From the NCBI RefSeq assembly GCF_000426565.1, contig NZ_AUFP01000012.1:1-59537 (forward strand): a stretch of 59,537 nt of DNA, given 5' to 3'. The notes beneath the pieces are model-generated. The model saw nothing but the letters and a program-made list of their open reading frames with translations, searched no databases and had not been told where the DNA came from. The DNA comes from Segatella albensis DSM 11370 = JCM 12258. GTDB lineage: Bacteria > Bacteroidota > Bacteroidia > Bacteroidales > Bacteroidaceae. The translations under genes and the position numbers were made by a program. Of this stretch, positions 17,422 through 26,081 are shown one piece after another (within the stretch, counting starts at the first letter, position 1; each line of letters begins with the position of its first letter).

Positions 17422-18657
17422 ATGAAAAAGAAACTATTTCGGAGCCTACTCGTGCTCCTCAGTTTGAGTATGTCCTTTGTGGCATGTAGTAGTGATAGCG
17501 AGGAAAACGTGCCTACGGCTCCTCTGAAACTTGTCGTTCAAGCTCCGCTGGATGCTGACGATGTACAGAGTCTCGACGCTAAGGCTACCCTTACGAATGT
17601 ACAGACCGGTGCTACTTATTCTCTCGATAAGTTTACCGCTAAGGATGGTAGCTTTTCGGCTACAACAGAGTTGCCTGTTGGCAGTTATAACGTGGCCCTT
17701 GACGGCAAACTAGTGTATCAGCTCAATGGTCAACAGGTAAGTTCATTGGTTAAGGCTTCTGCCAATGGGGTAACGGTGGCTCAGTCTACCACAGAGAACA
17801 CGAAGACCCTTGCCTTGAGTACATATCATGCACAAGATGGTTTCGTAATTTCCGAGATCTATTATACGGGTAGTCTGAATGCTAAGGGTACGAATTCATA
17901 TATGTATGACCAGTATGTCAAGATTACAAACAATTCCGACCAGACACTTTATGCGGATAGCATCGCATTCTTGGAGTCTGAGTTCCTTACTTCCAGCAAG
18001 CATGACTATACACCAGACATGATGAACAAGGCTTTCTCTGTAGATGCTGTCTATATGATTCCTGGTCATGGTAAGGATCATCCTGTAAAACCGGGTGAGT
18101 CGATTACTTTGGCTATCCTGGCACTTGACCATACTACCGTTCTTGCCGGAACTGCCAATACCTCAAAGGCTGACTTTGAATTCTATGATGAGAGTGCAAG
18201 TGCTGCCAACCAGGATGTGGACAATCCTGATGTTCCCAACCTCGACAAGTGGTATTCTTATACACAAAGTATCTTCTTGCTTCATCAACAGGGTTACAAG
18301 GCTTATGCCATTGCCCGCATGAATACCACCAAGGAGGAGTTTCTGAAGAATAATGCCTATAAGGCTACTTATAAGTTTGTCTTCGGTGACATCTCTAAGG
18401 ATATGAGTACTAATACTTATTTTGTACCAAATGCTTGGATACTTGATGCCGTGAACCTTGGTGTGGAGGCTAAATATGAATGGAATGTCACTTCTCCTAC
18501 ACTCGATGCCGGTTATACTTATGTGAGCACGAAGGCTAACGACAAGGCTCGTTTCGGTAAGGCTGTAATCCGTAAGATGGAGAATGGTAAGTATGTCGAT
18601 ACGAATAATTCTGCTAATGACTTTATCCCTGCCAGCAAACCTTCTTTGGTGAAGTAA
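17422..18657 (+). CDS. DUF4876 lipoprotein
   Basis: A 411-residue lipoprotein (lipobox FVAC, Cys at about 22) of the DUF4876 family. An N-terminal beta-sandwich-like domain (about 35-135) is followed by a larger domain (about 140-405) that starts FVISEIYYTGSLNAKG and includes YDQYVKITNNSDQTLYADS, a lamin-tail-like pattern. Such proteins are seen in Bacteroidales next to TonB receptors and M16 peptidases. Here it sits between the barrel gene and the peptidase with gaps of 44 and 42 bases. It is probably exposed on the cell surface or faces the periplasm and may bind the imported substrate. Function is not established. Confidence 0.82.
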   Translation: MKKKLFRSLLVLLSLSMSFVACSSDSEENVPTAPLKLVVQAPLDADDVQSLDAKATLTNVQTGATYSLDKFTAKDGSFSATTELPVGSYNVALDGKLVYQLNGQQVSSLVKASANGVTVAQSTTENTKTLALSTYHAQDGFVISEIYYTGSLNAKGTNSYMYDQYVKITNNSDQTLYADSIAFLESEFLTSSKHDYTPDMMNKAFSVDAVYMIPGHGKDHPVKPGESITLAILALDHTTVLAGTANTSKADFEFYDESASAANQDVDNPDVPNLDKWYSYTQSIFLLHQQGYKAYAIARMNTTKEEFLKNNAYKATYKFVFGDISKDMSTNTYFVPNAWILDAVNLGVEAKYEWNVTSPTLDAGYTYVSTKANDKARFGKAVIRKMENGKYVDTNNSANDFIPASKPSLVK

Positions 18658-18699
18658 TAGAATAAGGAAAGAGTGTATATTACTATAAACAAGAACGTT

Positions 18700-21510
18700 A
18701 TGAAAAAGTTTTTTATTTCTCTCATCGTCCTCACATTGTCTCCTCTTGCGCTCATGGCGCAGAAGGTGGGCGTTGACAAGACTTATCGGGTAGGACGATT
18801 GAAGAACGGACTTACTTATTATATCCGCCATAATGCCAAGGAGACGGGATTGGCCGATTTCTATATCGTGCAACGTGTGGGTAGTATTTTGGAGGAACCG
18901 CGTCAGCGTGGTTTGGCCCACTTCCTTGAGCATATGGCCTTCAATGGTTCTCAAAACTTCCAAGGCACACCTCAGTCACCAGGTATCGTTCATTGGTGTG
19001 AAGCTCATGGCATCAAGTTTGGTGCTAACCTGAACGCTTATACTTCGGTAGACGAAACCGTTTATCATGTGTCTTCGGTTCCTGTGAAGGGTGGAGTGAA
19101 CGTGGATTCTACTCTCCTCATCTTGCACGATTGGAGTCATTATCTGAACCTTTCGGATGTGGAAATCGATAAGGAACGTGGTGTCATCCATGAGGAATGG
19201 CGTAACCGTCGCTCGGGTAAGGCTACTCAGCGTATGATGGAAGAGGCTCTCCCAATCATCTATCGGGGTAGTAAATATGAGGATTGTATGCCTATCGGTA
19301 ACATGGATATCGTAGATCATTTCCCTTATCGTGACCTGCGTGACTATTATCATAAATGGTATCGTCCTGACTTGCAGGCTATCATCGTGGTGGGCGACAT
19401 CGACGTGGATGCTGTAGAGGCTAAGGTGAAGCGTACATTCGAGAATATCCCGATGCCTACCGATGCGGCCAAGAGAATCTATTATCCAGTGGAGGATAAC
19501 GAGGATATCATCGTTGCTTCGCTGAAGAACAAGGAACAGCCGATCATGCTCGTCAACCTGTATATGAAGCGTGATGCTACGCCCGATGCTGAGAAGGATG
19601 GCGTGAATTACCAGCGCGATGGCTATATCGAGGCGCTCATCGACTATATGACGGGGGAACGACTTGGCGAGATGCAGAATGCTGAGGTAAAACCTTGTCT
19701 GAGTGCTTCTGCCCGCAATGGTCAGTTTTTCATCAGTCGTACCAAGGATGCGTTCACACTTTCTTTTGGGGCACGCCAAGAGAATGTCAAGGGGTCTTTC
19801 GAAGCTGCCATCGGTACGATAGAGCGCATCCGTCAGCATGGGTTTACGCAGGCTGAACTGGATCGTGCCAAGGCATTCCGGAAGAAAGTTGCCGACAGAA
19901 CCTATCGTGAGCGTAATGATCGCCGCAATTCTTATTTCGTGAGAAAGGCGCAGGCTAATTTCTTGGAAAATGAACCGTTGTTGAGCGAGGATGAGGATAA
20001 GGATTTGCAGGAGCGCTTTGCTCGTGAGGTTACACTCAAGGAGGCAAATGCCGTTACCCGTAAGGTTATCTCTGATCGCAACCAAGTTCTTGTGGTCTAT
20101 GCTCCGGATAAACCTGATTTCCAGATTCCTACGGATGCTGAACTCAAGAAATACGTGAAGGATGCTCAGAGTCGCAAATATCCTGTCTATAAGGACGTGA
20201 AACTTACTCAGAATCTTTTAGCTCATGAACCTAAAGCCGGTCGCATCGTGAGCGAGAAACCTTCTATCCATGGCACCACGGAGTTCACGTTGAGCAATGG
20301 CTTGAAGGTGTATTTCAAGCATACCGATTACAATAAAGACCAGGTGGTGATGCATCTCTTCGGTGAGGGTGGCACCTCTGTATATCCTGACAAGGATGCC
20401 GTCAACTTTGAAATGATTCCTACCGCTATCAACAAGTCGGGGGTAGGCAACTTTGATGAGTTGACCTTGGATAAGATCCTTGCCGGCAAGAGTGTGAAGG
20501 TTCGTCCGTTCATTGGTGTGGAGACACAAGGTATCAGCGGTAATTCTTCCGTTGCCGATGCCAAGACGATGTTCCAATTGGCTTATCTATATTTCACGCA
20601 ACCGCGTCGTGACGACCGTGCCTTCCAAAGTGAGGTGGGACGTATGCATTCGTTCCTGACCAATCGTGAGGCCAGTCCTAACGTGAGCTACAACGATTCG
20701 TTGTCCGTCATCTCTTATGGTGACAACCCTCGTACACGTCCTTTCAAGGCTGCCATGCTCAAGGATGTTGACTATGGTCGTATCCTGCAAATCTATCGTG
20801 AGCGCTTCAGTAATGCCGGTAATTTCCGTTTGATAGTTCTTGGTAACATAGAGGAATCTGCTCTTCGCCCATTACTTGAGAAGTATATGGCTTCTCTTCC
20901 TTCTACCGATAAGAAGGAGACATTTGCCCGTACTTATCCTAATGTGCGTGACGTGAACGAAGTTCACCAATGGAACAAGAAGATGGAGACGCCACAGTCT
21001 AAGGTTTCCATCATCTATACGTGGCCGGAGAAATATTCGGCTCAGAACGACTTGAAGCTCGACATCTTGAAGCGTGTGCTCAGTATCGCTTATACCGACA
21101 GTGTACGCGAGGAGAAGGGTGGTGTATATGGGGTAAGCCTTAGCGCAAGTCTCGACAAGAATTCTACTCCGGAGGCACTTCTCAAGATTTCCTTTACCAC
21201 GGATCCTGCCAAATATTCTGTCGTGATGCCTATCGTATATCGACAAATTGCTAATATTGCGCAATATGGCCCTGAGGCTTCGAGCATGAATAAGGTGAAG
21301 GAATATCTTGTCAAACAATACCATCAGGCTGCCATCACCAACGATTATTGGGATTATGTTCTCTATAATGAGATTCGTAATGGCGTTGACTTCGACAGTA
21401 ACTATCCAGAAATGGTGGAGGCTGTGAGTGATGCTGACATCCGACAGATGGCTGCCGACATCCTGAAGAGCAATCGTCGTATCGAGATCACGATGCATTC
21501 TGCACGATGA
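18700..21510 (+). CDS. M16-family (PqqL/FusC-like) zinc peptidase
   Basis: A 936-residue secreted M16 peptidase. I use the ATG at 18700, which begins a signal peptide (MKKFFISLIVLTLSPLALMAQ), instead of a GTG nine codons earlier. The inverted zinc motif HFLEH and the downstream ERGVIHEEW glutamate are intact, so the N-terminal half should be active. The C-terminal half (about 510-936) is the inactive M16 partner domain, giving a clamshell. Length and layout match periplasmic PqqL and FusC, which degrade proteins brought in by a partner TonB receptor. It is the last gene of the operon that starts with such a receptor, so periplasmic digestion of an imported protein or peptide is the best reading. 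Confidence 0.92.
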   Translation: MKKFFISLIVLTLSPLALMAQKVGVDKTYRVGRLKNGLTYYIRHNAKETGLADFYIVQRVGSILEEPRQRGLAHFLEHMAFNGSQNFQGTPQSPGIVHWCEAHGIKFGANLNAYTSVDETVYHVSSVPVKGGVNVDSTLLILHDWSHYLNLSDVEIDKERGVIHEEWRNRRSGKATQRMMEEALPIIYRGSKYEDCMPIGNMDIVDHFPYRDLRDYYHKWYRPDLQAIIVVGDIDVDAVEAKVKRTFENIPMPTDAAKRIYYPVEDNEDIIVASLKNKEQPIMLVNLYMKRDATPDAEKDGVNYQRDGYIEALIDYMTGERLGEMQNAEVKPCLSASARNGQFFISRTKDAFTLSFGARQENVKGSFEAAIGTIERIRQHGFTQAELDRAKAFRKKVADRTYRERNDRRNSYFVRKAQANFLENEPLLSEDEDKDLQERFAREVTLKEANAVTRKVISDRNQVLVVYAPDKPDFQIPTDAELKKYVKDAQSRKYPVYKDVKLTQNLLAHEPKAGRIVSEKPSIHGTTEFTLSNGLKVYFKHTDYNKDQVVMHLFGEGGTSVYPDKDAVNFEMIPTAINKSGVGNFDELTLDKILAGKSVKVRPFIGVETQGISGNSSVADAKTMFQLAYLYFTQPRRDDRAFQSEVGRMHSFLTNREASPNVSYNDSLSVISYGDNPRTRPFKAAMLKDVDYGRILQIYRERFSNAGNFRLIVLGNIEESALRPLLEKYMASLPSTDKKETFARTYPNVRDVNEVHQWNKKMETPQSKVSIIYTWPEKYSAQNDLKLDILKRVLSIAYTDSVREEKGGVYGVSLSASLDKNSTPEALLKISFTTDPAKYSVVMPIVYRQIANIAQYGPEASSMNKVKEYLVKQYHQAAITNDYWDYVLYNEIRNGVDFDSNYPEMVEAVSDADIRQMAADILKSNRRIEITMHSAR

Positions 21511-21636
21511 TCTTGGCAGACCGGATGATTCTTACAATGGCTCAGTCATGAGTTTTATCTATATTGCAAACAACGCTTCGTATGTTGCCGGCGGGCAATG
21601 TATGGAGCGCTTTTGTTGTTAAGGTATAAAGCAAGA

Positions 21637-21661
21637 CCCTCTATCCAGTGAGGATAGGGGG
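21637..21661 (+). terminator. Terminator of the TonB/M16 operon
   Basis: Arms 21637-21646 and 21652-21661 pair, flanked by AAGC/GCTT that lengthen the stem, and are followed by a T-rich CTTTATCTTT. Confidence 0.75.
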
Positions 21662-21689
21662 GCTTTATCTTTAGTTTCCTGAATAACAT

Positions 21690-21740
21690 GAGAGTATCCC
21701 GAAGGCATCCTGAACGAATCCCGAAGGATTCTCATCTTTT
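21690..21740. repeat. Short repeat with ATCCCGAAGG units
   Basis: Two direct copies of ATCCCGAAGG occur at about 21695-21704 and 21718-21727, the second within a near-palindrome GAATCCCGAAGGATTC. The inverse form, TTCGGGATTC, occurs at about 10490-10515. This looks like a small interspersed repeat; the rest of the 21511-21891 gap has the terminator and no gene. Confidence 0.45.
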
Positions 21741-21891
21741 TACTTTCCTTGTCAAAGAAAGGAGGTAAGACCTTTGTCTCACCCCCTTATCTTGTCTATA
21801 TTCGTTACAAATTATGTTTTGCTAATTCATCGATGCGTTTACTACATCTCCATTTATCCAAGCATTTACGCTGGTTGTTAAATGTATCCCG

Positions 21892-23271
21892 TTAGGGCTC
21901 TGCTGGCACTACATTTACAGGGAGAGTAATAGTATGCTCACCATCATTATCATTATCCCAATCAGCCACTACAGCTTCAACCTTAATACTTGTTAGACCA
22001 AGACTCAACTTAAGAGTATATTGTTTGTTAAGTAATACAGGATTTGCAAAATCAACAGTTTTGGTTATAGTCTGAGTAGTCTCTGAATAACCTTCAGCAA
22101 GATTAGCATCTTCCGTTCTTACGGTATAAGTAATAGCAACTGTGAAACGAGGATATGTACCTGGCATAAGCATCAATGGTCTTCTATCTGTACTATTATA
22201 TGCAGTTACATAATCTGTGGTAACACCAGTAATACCGGAAGCTCCAAATATATTTTCAGCGTTTACAGTTGCAGGATCTATCATAGCAGCATTAAGAACA
22301 TTATAAGTTCCAGAATCACCTGTAGGAGTAATTTGTTCTGTAGAAGATTGTGCTTCATCAGCTTCTGTTAAGGTCCATATACCTGTAGCAAGATTGAACA
22401 CACCACCCTTGGTAGATTTATATCCTTCTCCTTCGGTAACTGCAGTCCTGGTATAGTTTGTAGAGGTAATGGTAATGTTGGACACCGTAATCTTGGTGAG
22501 TGGACGGCTATTCGCATCTACTTCCATAGTTACATCTGGGTCAACATTAACCTGTACGTCTTTAATTTTAGCGAGAGCATGCTTGAAGTTGAAACCAACT
22601 TTACCGTTAGTTTTCATCTTGGTAAGATTCTCGTTCAAATTAGCAACAGAAACTTCGGAAACTTTGAGGTCAGAACCTACACCGGCTTGAGCGACTCCAC
22701 CTACAGTAGCACCATTAGTAGATGTTGTACCCCAAAGGAGGTCAACATCATTACCAGCTCCTGAAAGGCTATAAGTTATCTTAGGGTCACCAGCATCAGT
22801 GTTTGCTGATAAAGCAGTAATACCAGATCCTTCTCCGCTACATGAAGCTACATAAGGAGCATAAGCAAAGAAACTCAGTTTCTGTACAGTAGCCTCAGAA
22901 GCTCCATTTGTATCAATTCCATTAGGCCAGTACTTTAGAGGTGTATAAACCCATCCAGAAGAATATCTAACCTGCTGGTTCCACATAAAGTTAGGTGCCC
23001 AGTTTGGAGTATCTTCTGTAGTTGCCATAGTTGAATGACCTGTAGCACCATAATCAGAAGCGCCTGTGTTATAAGCGAACACACCGAAACCTGTAGTTTG
23101 GAGAGTTGTGGAACTAATATCACCTGCATAACCAGCACGTGTTCCATTGCCATTATAAGCAGAGAAAGCGATAGGAGAATCCTGAGCTACATTGTTAACG
23201 AAATCGTTACTCTCTGAGCAACTAGCTAGCATCAATAATGAAGATGCAGCAAAAATAAATAGTTTCTTCAT
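21892..23271 (-). CDS. Fimbrillin-family lipoprotein
   Basis: A 459-residue fimbrillin (FimA/Mfa1-like), a subunit of the donor-strand exchanged surface pili of Bacteroidales. A lipobox (LLMLASCSE, Cys at about 18) is followed by the family N-terminal motif IAFSAYNGNGTRAG and a two-domain beta-sandwich body. The conserved end VEAVVADWDNDNDGEHTITL matches the last strands. It is alone here: no anchor or accessory pilin genes accompany it, so it may be a minor or orphan fimbrillin. Promoter TATTTTTG lies at the complement of 23383-23390. The body is rich in Thr, Ala, Asn and Gly, typical for surface-exposed pilins. Confidence 0.88.
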   Translation of the reverse strand: MKKLFIFAASSLLMLASCSESNDFVNNVAQDSPIAFSAYNGNGTRAGYAGDISSTTLQTTGFGVFAYNTGASDYGATGHSTMATTEDTPNWAPNFMWNQQVRYSSGWVYTPLKYWPNGIDTNGASEATVQKLSFFAYAPYVASCSGEGSGITALSANTDAGDPKITYSLSGAGNDVDLLWGTTSTNGATVGGVAQAGVGSDLKVSEVSVANLNENLTKMKTNGKVGFNFKHALAKIKDVQVNVDPDVTMEVDANSRPLTKITVSNITITSTNYTRTAVTEGEGYKSTKGGVFNLATGIWTLTEADEAQSSTEQITPTGDSGTYNVLNAAMIDPATVNAENIFGASGITGVTTDYVTAYNSTDRRPLMLMPGTYPRFTVAITYTVRTEDANLAEGYSETTQTITKTVDFANPVLLNKQYTLKLSLGLTSIKVEAVVADWDNDNDGEHTITLPVNVVPAEP

Positions 23272-23342
23272 AAATAATCTATCTTAAATTAGTAATAGTG
23301 TTTAGAAAATGCGAATCTGATCTTTAATATCACAAAAAAGTA

Positions 23343-23512
23343 ATAAGAATGTTTTCTTATGTTAGCCTCATTCTATCTGTTGCAAAAATAATAGCTATTT
23401 CATCTTGTGTCAATATTTTATGGTGACTTTTTTTTCATAATTTGTGATATCTTGTTTTTTCTTTCATAATTTATGCTCCCCCTATACTTAATATACTAAA
23501 GTTGGTATAGGG
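23343..23512. promoter_or_regulatory. Fimbrillin promoter region with inverted and direct repeats
   Basis: It contains an inverted repeat ATAAGAA-TGTT-TTCTTAT (23343-23360), the minus-strand -7 box (23383-23390), direct repeats TTTCATAATTTRTG at 23433-23446 and 23462-23475, and a perfect inverted repeat CCCTATAC/GTATAGGG (23480-23487 and 23505-23512). These are candidate sites for fimbrial or small-RNA regulation. Confidence 0.4.
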
Positions 23513-23590
23513 AAATGACATAGACGAAGAAAAATGCATGTCTCCAAACAATTTTCTGTTAAATCCTTACTACTTTAGCAAAAAACTTTG

Positions 23591-23661
23591 TATATTTGCA
23601 CCATTAATTTAATTTCGCATGTGGGGTGGGTTTGTCGTGATGACACGCTCACCTGTTTTTT
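23591..23661 (+). ncRNA. Candidate ~57-nt RNA (promoter plus GUGAU-loop terminator)
   Basis: TATATTTG at 23591-23598 is a consensus -7 box. A hairpin at 23625-23653 (11 of 12 pairs, GUGAU loop) followed by six T's ends the transcript. The hairpin has the same core (GGTGG, GTCGTGA, then CC and TGTTTTTTAT) as the one at 3182-3216. No convincing gene fits inside. Confidence 0.5.
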
Positions 23662-23724
23662 ATTGTTACTTTTGATATATCACAAAAATATGATAAAACA
23701 CTTGCATAATCCAATAATAGTTGC

Positions 23725-23880
23725 TAATTTTGCAAAAGATTATAAAAAACAAAGAAAGTTAAAGGCGTTTTGAGAACATATTTTTCTCGTCGTCGTGATG
23801 ACGACATATTCTCAAGTTATCTATATATATATTATTAATTTAATGGACTTCTCGGCAATCAGTTGAGGAGCCCATTTTTT
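23725..23880 (+). ncRNA. Candidate ~140-nt structured RNA with 3' motif AATCAGYTGAGRAGCCCAT
   Basis: TAATTTTG (23725-23732) is a -7 box. The downstream region has a hairpin GTCGTC-GTGAT-GACGAC (23789-23805) inside the outer pair TTGAGAA/TTCTCAA (23770-23776 and 23809-23815). A second hairpin, CTTCTC/GAGGAG (23848-23853 and 23865-23870), precedes a T run at 23875-23880. The 19-nt motif at 23857-23875 recurs at 43620-43638. A seven-codon ORF at 23843 overlaps it; I do not count it as a gene. Confidence 0.5.
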
Positions 23881-23978
23881 AGGCTCTATAGTTAAAATCC
23901 ATGCGAAACCTTGCTTTTGTGCCGTCTTTTCAATAATAATGTATATCTTTGCAATACGAACTATAAAAATAAAATATT

Positions 23979-24677
23979 ATGTCAACTCCACACAATGCAG
24001 CTAATCTTGGTGATATAGCTGAAACCGTAATTATGTCGGGCGACCCTTTGCGCGCCAAGTTCATGGCAGAGCATTTCCTCGAGAGTCCTGTTCAGTTTAA
24101 TGGTGTACGTAACATGTTTGGTTACACCGGTACCTATCAGGGCAAACGTGTCAGCGTGATGGGCCATGGCATGGGTATGCCATCAGTAGGAATCTATAGT
24201 TACGAATTGTTCCATTTCTATGATGTCAAACAGATCATCCGCGTGGGTACCGCAGGATGTATTCAGAAGGGAATGGATTTGGGCGACGTCGTCATCGCTC
24301 AGGGTTCTTGTACCGATTCTAACTATCTTCATCAATATCGCTTGCCGGGTACTTATGCGCCTATCGCAGATTACGACTTGCTCTCTTCGGCCGTAGATGG
24401 CTGTAAGAAGATGGGCATCCGCTACTGGGTAGGTAATGTGCTGAGTAGCGATGTCTTCTATGATGATAACCAGGAATGGAAGAATTGGGCCAAGATGGGT
24501 GTCCTTGCCGTTGAGATGGAAAGTGCGGCGCTCTATGCTAATGCAGCGGCAGCCGGAAAGAAGGCACTTACGATCCTTACCATCAGTGACAGTCTGGTAG
24601 AAGACAAGGCTACATCGGCTGAAGAACGCCAGAATGCTTTCACCAATATGATGAAGGTAGCCTTTAGCTTGATTTGA
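23979..24677 (+). CDS. deoD: Purine-nucleoside phosphorylase DeoD
   Basis: The 232-residue product is a hexameric-type purine-nucleoside phosphorylase, cleaving purine (deoxy)nucleosides with phosphate to base and (deoxy)ribose-1-phosphate in purine salvage. Length and motifs fit DeoD: VIMSGDPLRAKFMAEHFL near the N-terminus, the family signature GHGMGMPSVGIYSYELF, RVGTAGC, VEMESAALYANA and SDSL with the catalytic Asp. It is cytoplasmic. Promoter TATCTTTG lies at 23944-23951, and a strong hairpin follows the stop, so it forms a single-gene unit. Confidence 0.96.
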   Translation: MSTPHNAANLGDIAETVIMSGDPLRAKFMAEHFLESPVQFNGVRNMFGYTGTYQGKRVSVMGHGMGMPSVGIYSYELFHFYDVKQIIRVGTAGCIQKGMDLGDVVIAQGSCTDSNYLHQYRLPGTYAPIADYDLLSSAVDGCKKMGIRYWVGNVLSSDVFYDDNQEWKNWAKMGVLAVEMESAALYANAAAAGKKALTILTISDSLVEDKATSAEERQNAFTNMMKVAFSLI

Positions 24678-24704
24678 ATTAGGATAAAAGTTCTCTAAAC
24701 AAGA

Positions 24705-24731
24705 AGGCACGATACTTATTGTATCGTGCCT
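24705..24731. terminator. Terminator-like hairpin after deoD
   Basis: Perfect 11-bp arms AGGCACGATAC/GTATCGTGCCT with a TTATT loop lie 28 bases after the deoD stop. The T tract is weak. Confidence 0.65.
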
Positions 24732-24913
24732 ATATCATCCCTTACGGACTACTAGTCTTTTGTGTTAACCACTGTCTTTAGTTAAATTGTAAATTGCGAT
24801 TTTTTTAGAAAGATGAAAGATCTATTTTTTTCTTCGATGATGCAAATATATATAAAATGAGCATACCATGCAAATAAATTATACCCCAAAATGACCCAAC
24901 ATCCGAAAAAACG

Positions 24914-24990
24914 ACCCCACAAAACCCCACAATATTTCTGTATTTTGTAGGGTGAAAAGTTTTTGGATTCAAAAAATTGTGCTATCTTTG
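24914..24990 (+). promoter_or_regulatory. Promoter and inverted repeat of the LuxR-type regulator
   Basis: TATCTTTG at 24983-24990 is the -7 box. ACCCCACAAAA (24914-24924) and TTTTGTAGGGT (24943-24953) form an inverted repeat (10 of 11) ending 29 bases above it, overlapping or just above the -33 position. A site for autoregulation by the downstream HTH protein is plausible. Confidence 0.5.
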
Positions 24991-25019
24991 CATCAGAAAC
25001 CATAATCAACCGATATATC

Positions 25020-26021
25020 ATGACTACACTACCTTTAAAGATTCTGTTACAAGATTTTATAGAACAGCATGGGGAAAATAGTGAGGAAAGGCTCCGATTC
25101 ACGGTGTTCTTGCTCAACTTTATCATTTCTTTCATCGTCCTCTCCACAAATTTAATCAGTATCTTAGGGCATGCTCCAACTACCTATATTATTATTACGA
25201 TAGGACTTCTCTTGGTAAACATATCCTCGATAGCATTATTCCTGACGCATAAGATGAGTTTGGTAGGAGCTTTCGCCTATTATGGCATCGGTTCGCAATT
25301 ATTCGAGTCTATGCGTATCATCTTTCTCACCGTGTTGCCTCCGGAGAATGTTGACGTACTTATCGTGGTCAACCAGATAGCGTCTTATTCCATACTCCTG
25401 TATCTCGTGATGGGATTCGTGCCTCGTGCCCCGTTTATCGTTGCCGCGATGTCCATCGTCACGATCCTCTTTGCCGGTTTTTATCATGGTGGCGTCATCA
25501 GCATGGCTATCACGACGCTCTTCGTCATCTTGATGGCTATCACGTGTTTTCTGGCTTCCATCTGTCATTCTACCATCCATACTATCCAACAGGAGAATAT
25601 CAAGTTCCGCTCACAGCAGGAGGGATTGCTGCGCTCTTTCCAGATGACGGAGGAGGAATTTGTGGTCTTCGTACAACTCAGCAGAAATAATAGGAACGAT
25701 CGAAAGAGTATCTCCCGACTGTTCCGTAAACTCGGGGAACAATCTGAGCATAATATCATTGAAGCCGTGAAGATAAGAATGGCGGAAAAGGAAGCAGAAA
25801 AAGACGGTCTATCAAAGGTGTTCCCAACCTTTACCCCTGTGGAACTCGAGGTATGTAAATACGTGATCGCCGGTCATACGCTCAAAGAGGTGGCTCGTAT
25901 ACTCAATAAGTCGGAGAAGAATGTGAGTGCCGTAAGGGGCAGAATCCGAAAGAAACTCGGACTCGTCCCGGAGGAAGATCTACGAGAAAATCTAGTCATG
26001 ATAGCCCATAAGAAGAAATAG
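25020..26021 (+). CDS. Membrane-bound LuxR/GerE-type transcriptional regulator
   Basis: A 333-residue protein with about six membrane segments in the first 180 residues, a coiled linker (about 185-265) and a C-terminal GerE-type helix-turn-helix (about 272-330; FPTFTPVELEVCKYVIAGHT, LKEVARILNKSEKNVSAVRGRIRKKLG). I use the ATG at 25020 because the longer frame overlaps the promoter box. One-component membrane regulators of this form are frequent in Prevotellaceae and presumably sense an envelope or small-molecule signal; the ligand is unknown. The gene converges on dnaA and shares its terminator. An inverted repeat before its promoter may be its own binding site. Confidence 0.85.
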   Translation: MTTLPLKILLQDFIEQHGENSEERLRFTVFLLNFIISFIVLSTNLISILGHAPTTYIIITIGLLLVNISSIALFLTHKMSLVGAFAYYGIGSQLFESMRIIFLTVLPPENVDVLIVVNQIASYSILLYLVMGFVPRAPFIVAAMSIVTILFAGFYHGGVISMAITTLFVILMAITCFLASICHSTIHTIQQENIKFRSQQEGLLRSFQMTEEEFVVFVQLSRNNRNDRKSISRLFRKLGEQSEHNIIEAVKIRMAEKEAEKDGLSKVFPTFTPVELEVCKYVIAGHTLKEVARILNKSEKNVSAVRGRIRKKLGLVPEEDLRENLVMIAHKKK

Positions 26022-26049
26022 TCGATGGCTTTGTGGGTTTCTAGGACAC

Positions 26050-26081
26050 AAACTAAAGAAGGACTACGCCTTCTTTAGTTT
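26050..26081. terminator. Bidirectional terminator between LuxR-type gene and dnaA
   Basis: Perfect 13-bp arms AAACTAAAGAAGG/CCTTCTTTAGTTT with a six-base loop. The hairpin includes the last codons and stop of dnaA, so it serves both convergent genes. Confidence 0.8.

Noticed and set aside
23588..23773. 61-codon plus-strand frame between fimbrillin and deoD
   Set aside because: It begins inside a promoter box and reads through a strong terminator and a second promoter.
23905..23925. Third sigma-54 like site (GGCACAAAAG on the minus strand)
   Set aside because: The -12 GC dinucleotide is missing at the required spacing.
24782..25147. 121-codon minus-strand frame
   Set aside because: It covers the promoter and the first codons of the LuxR-type gene on the other strand and has no expression signals.
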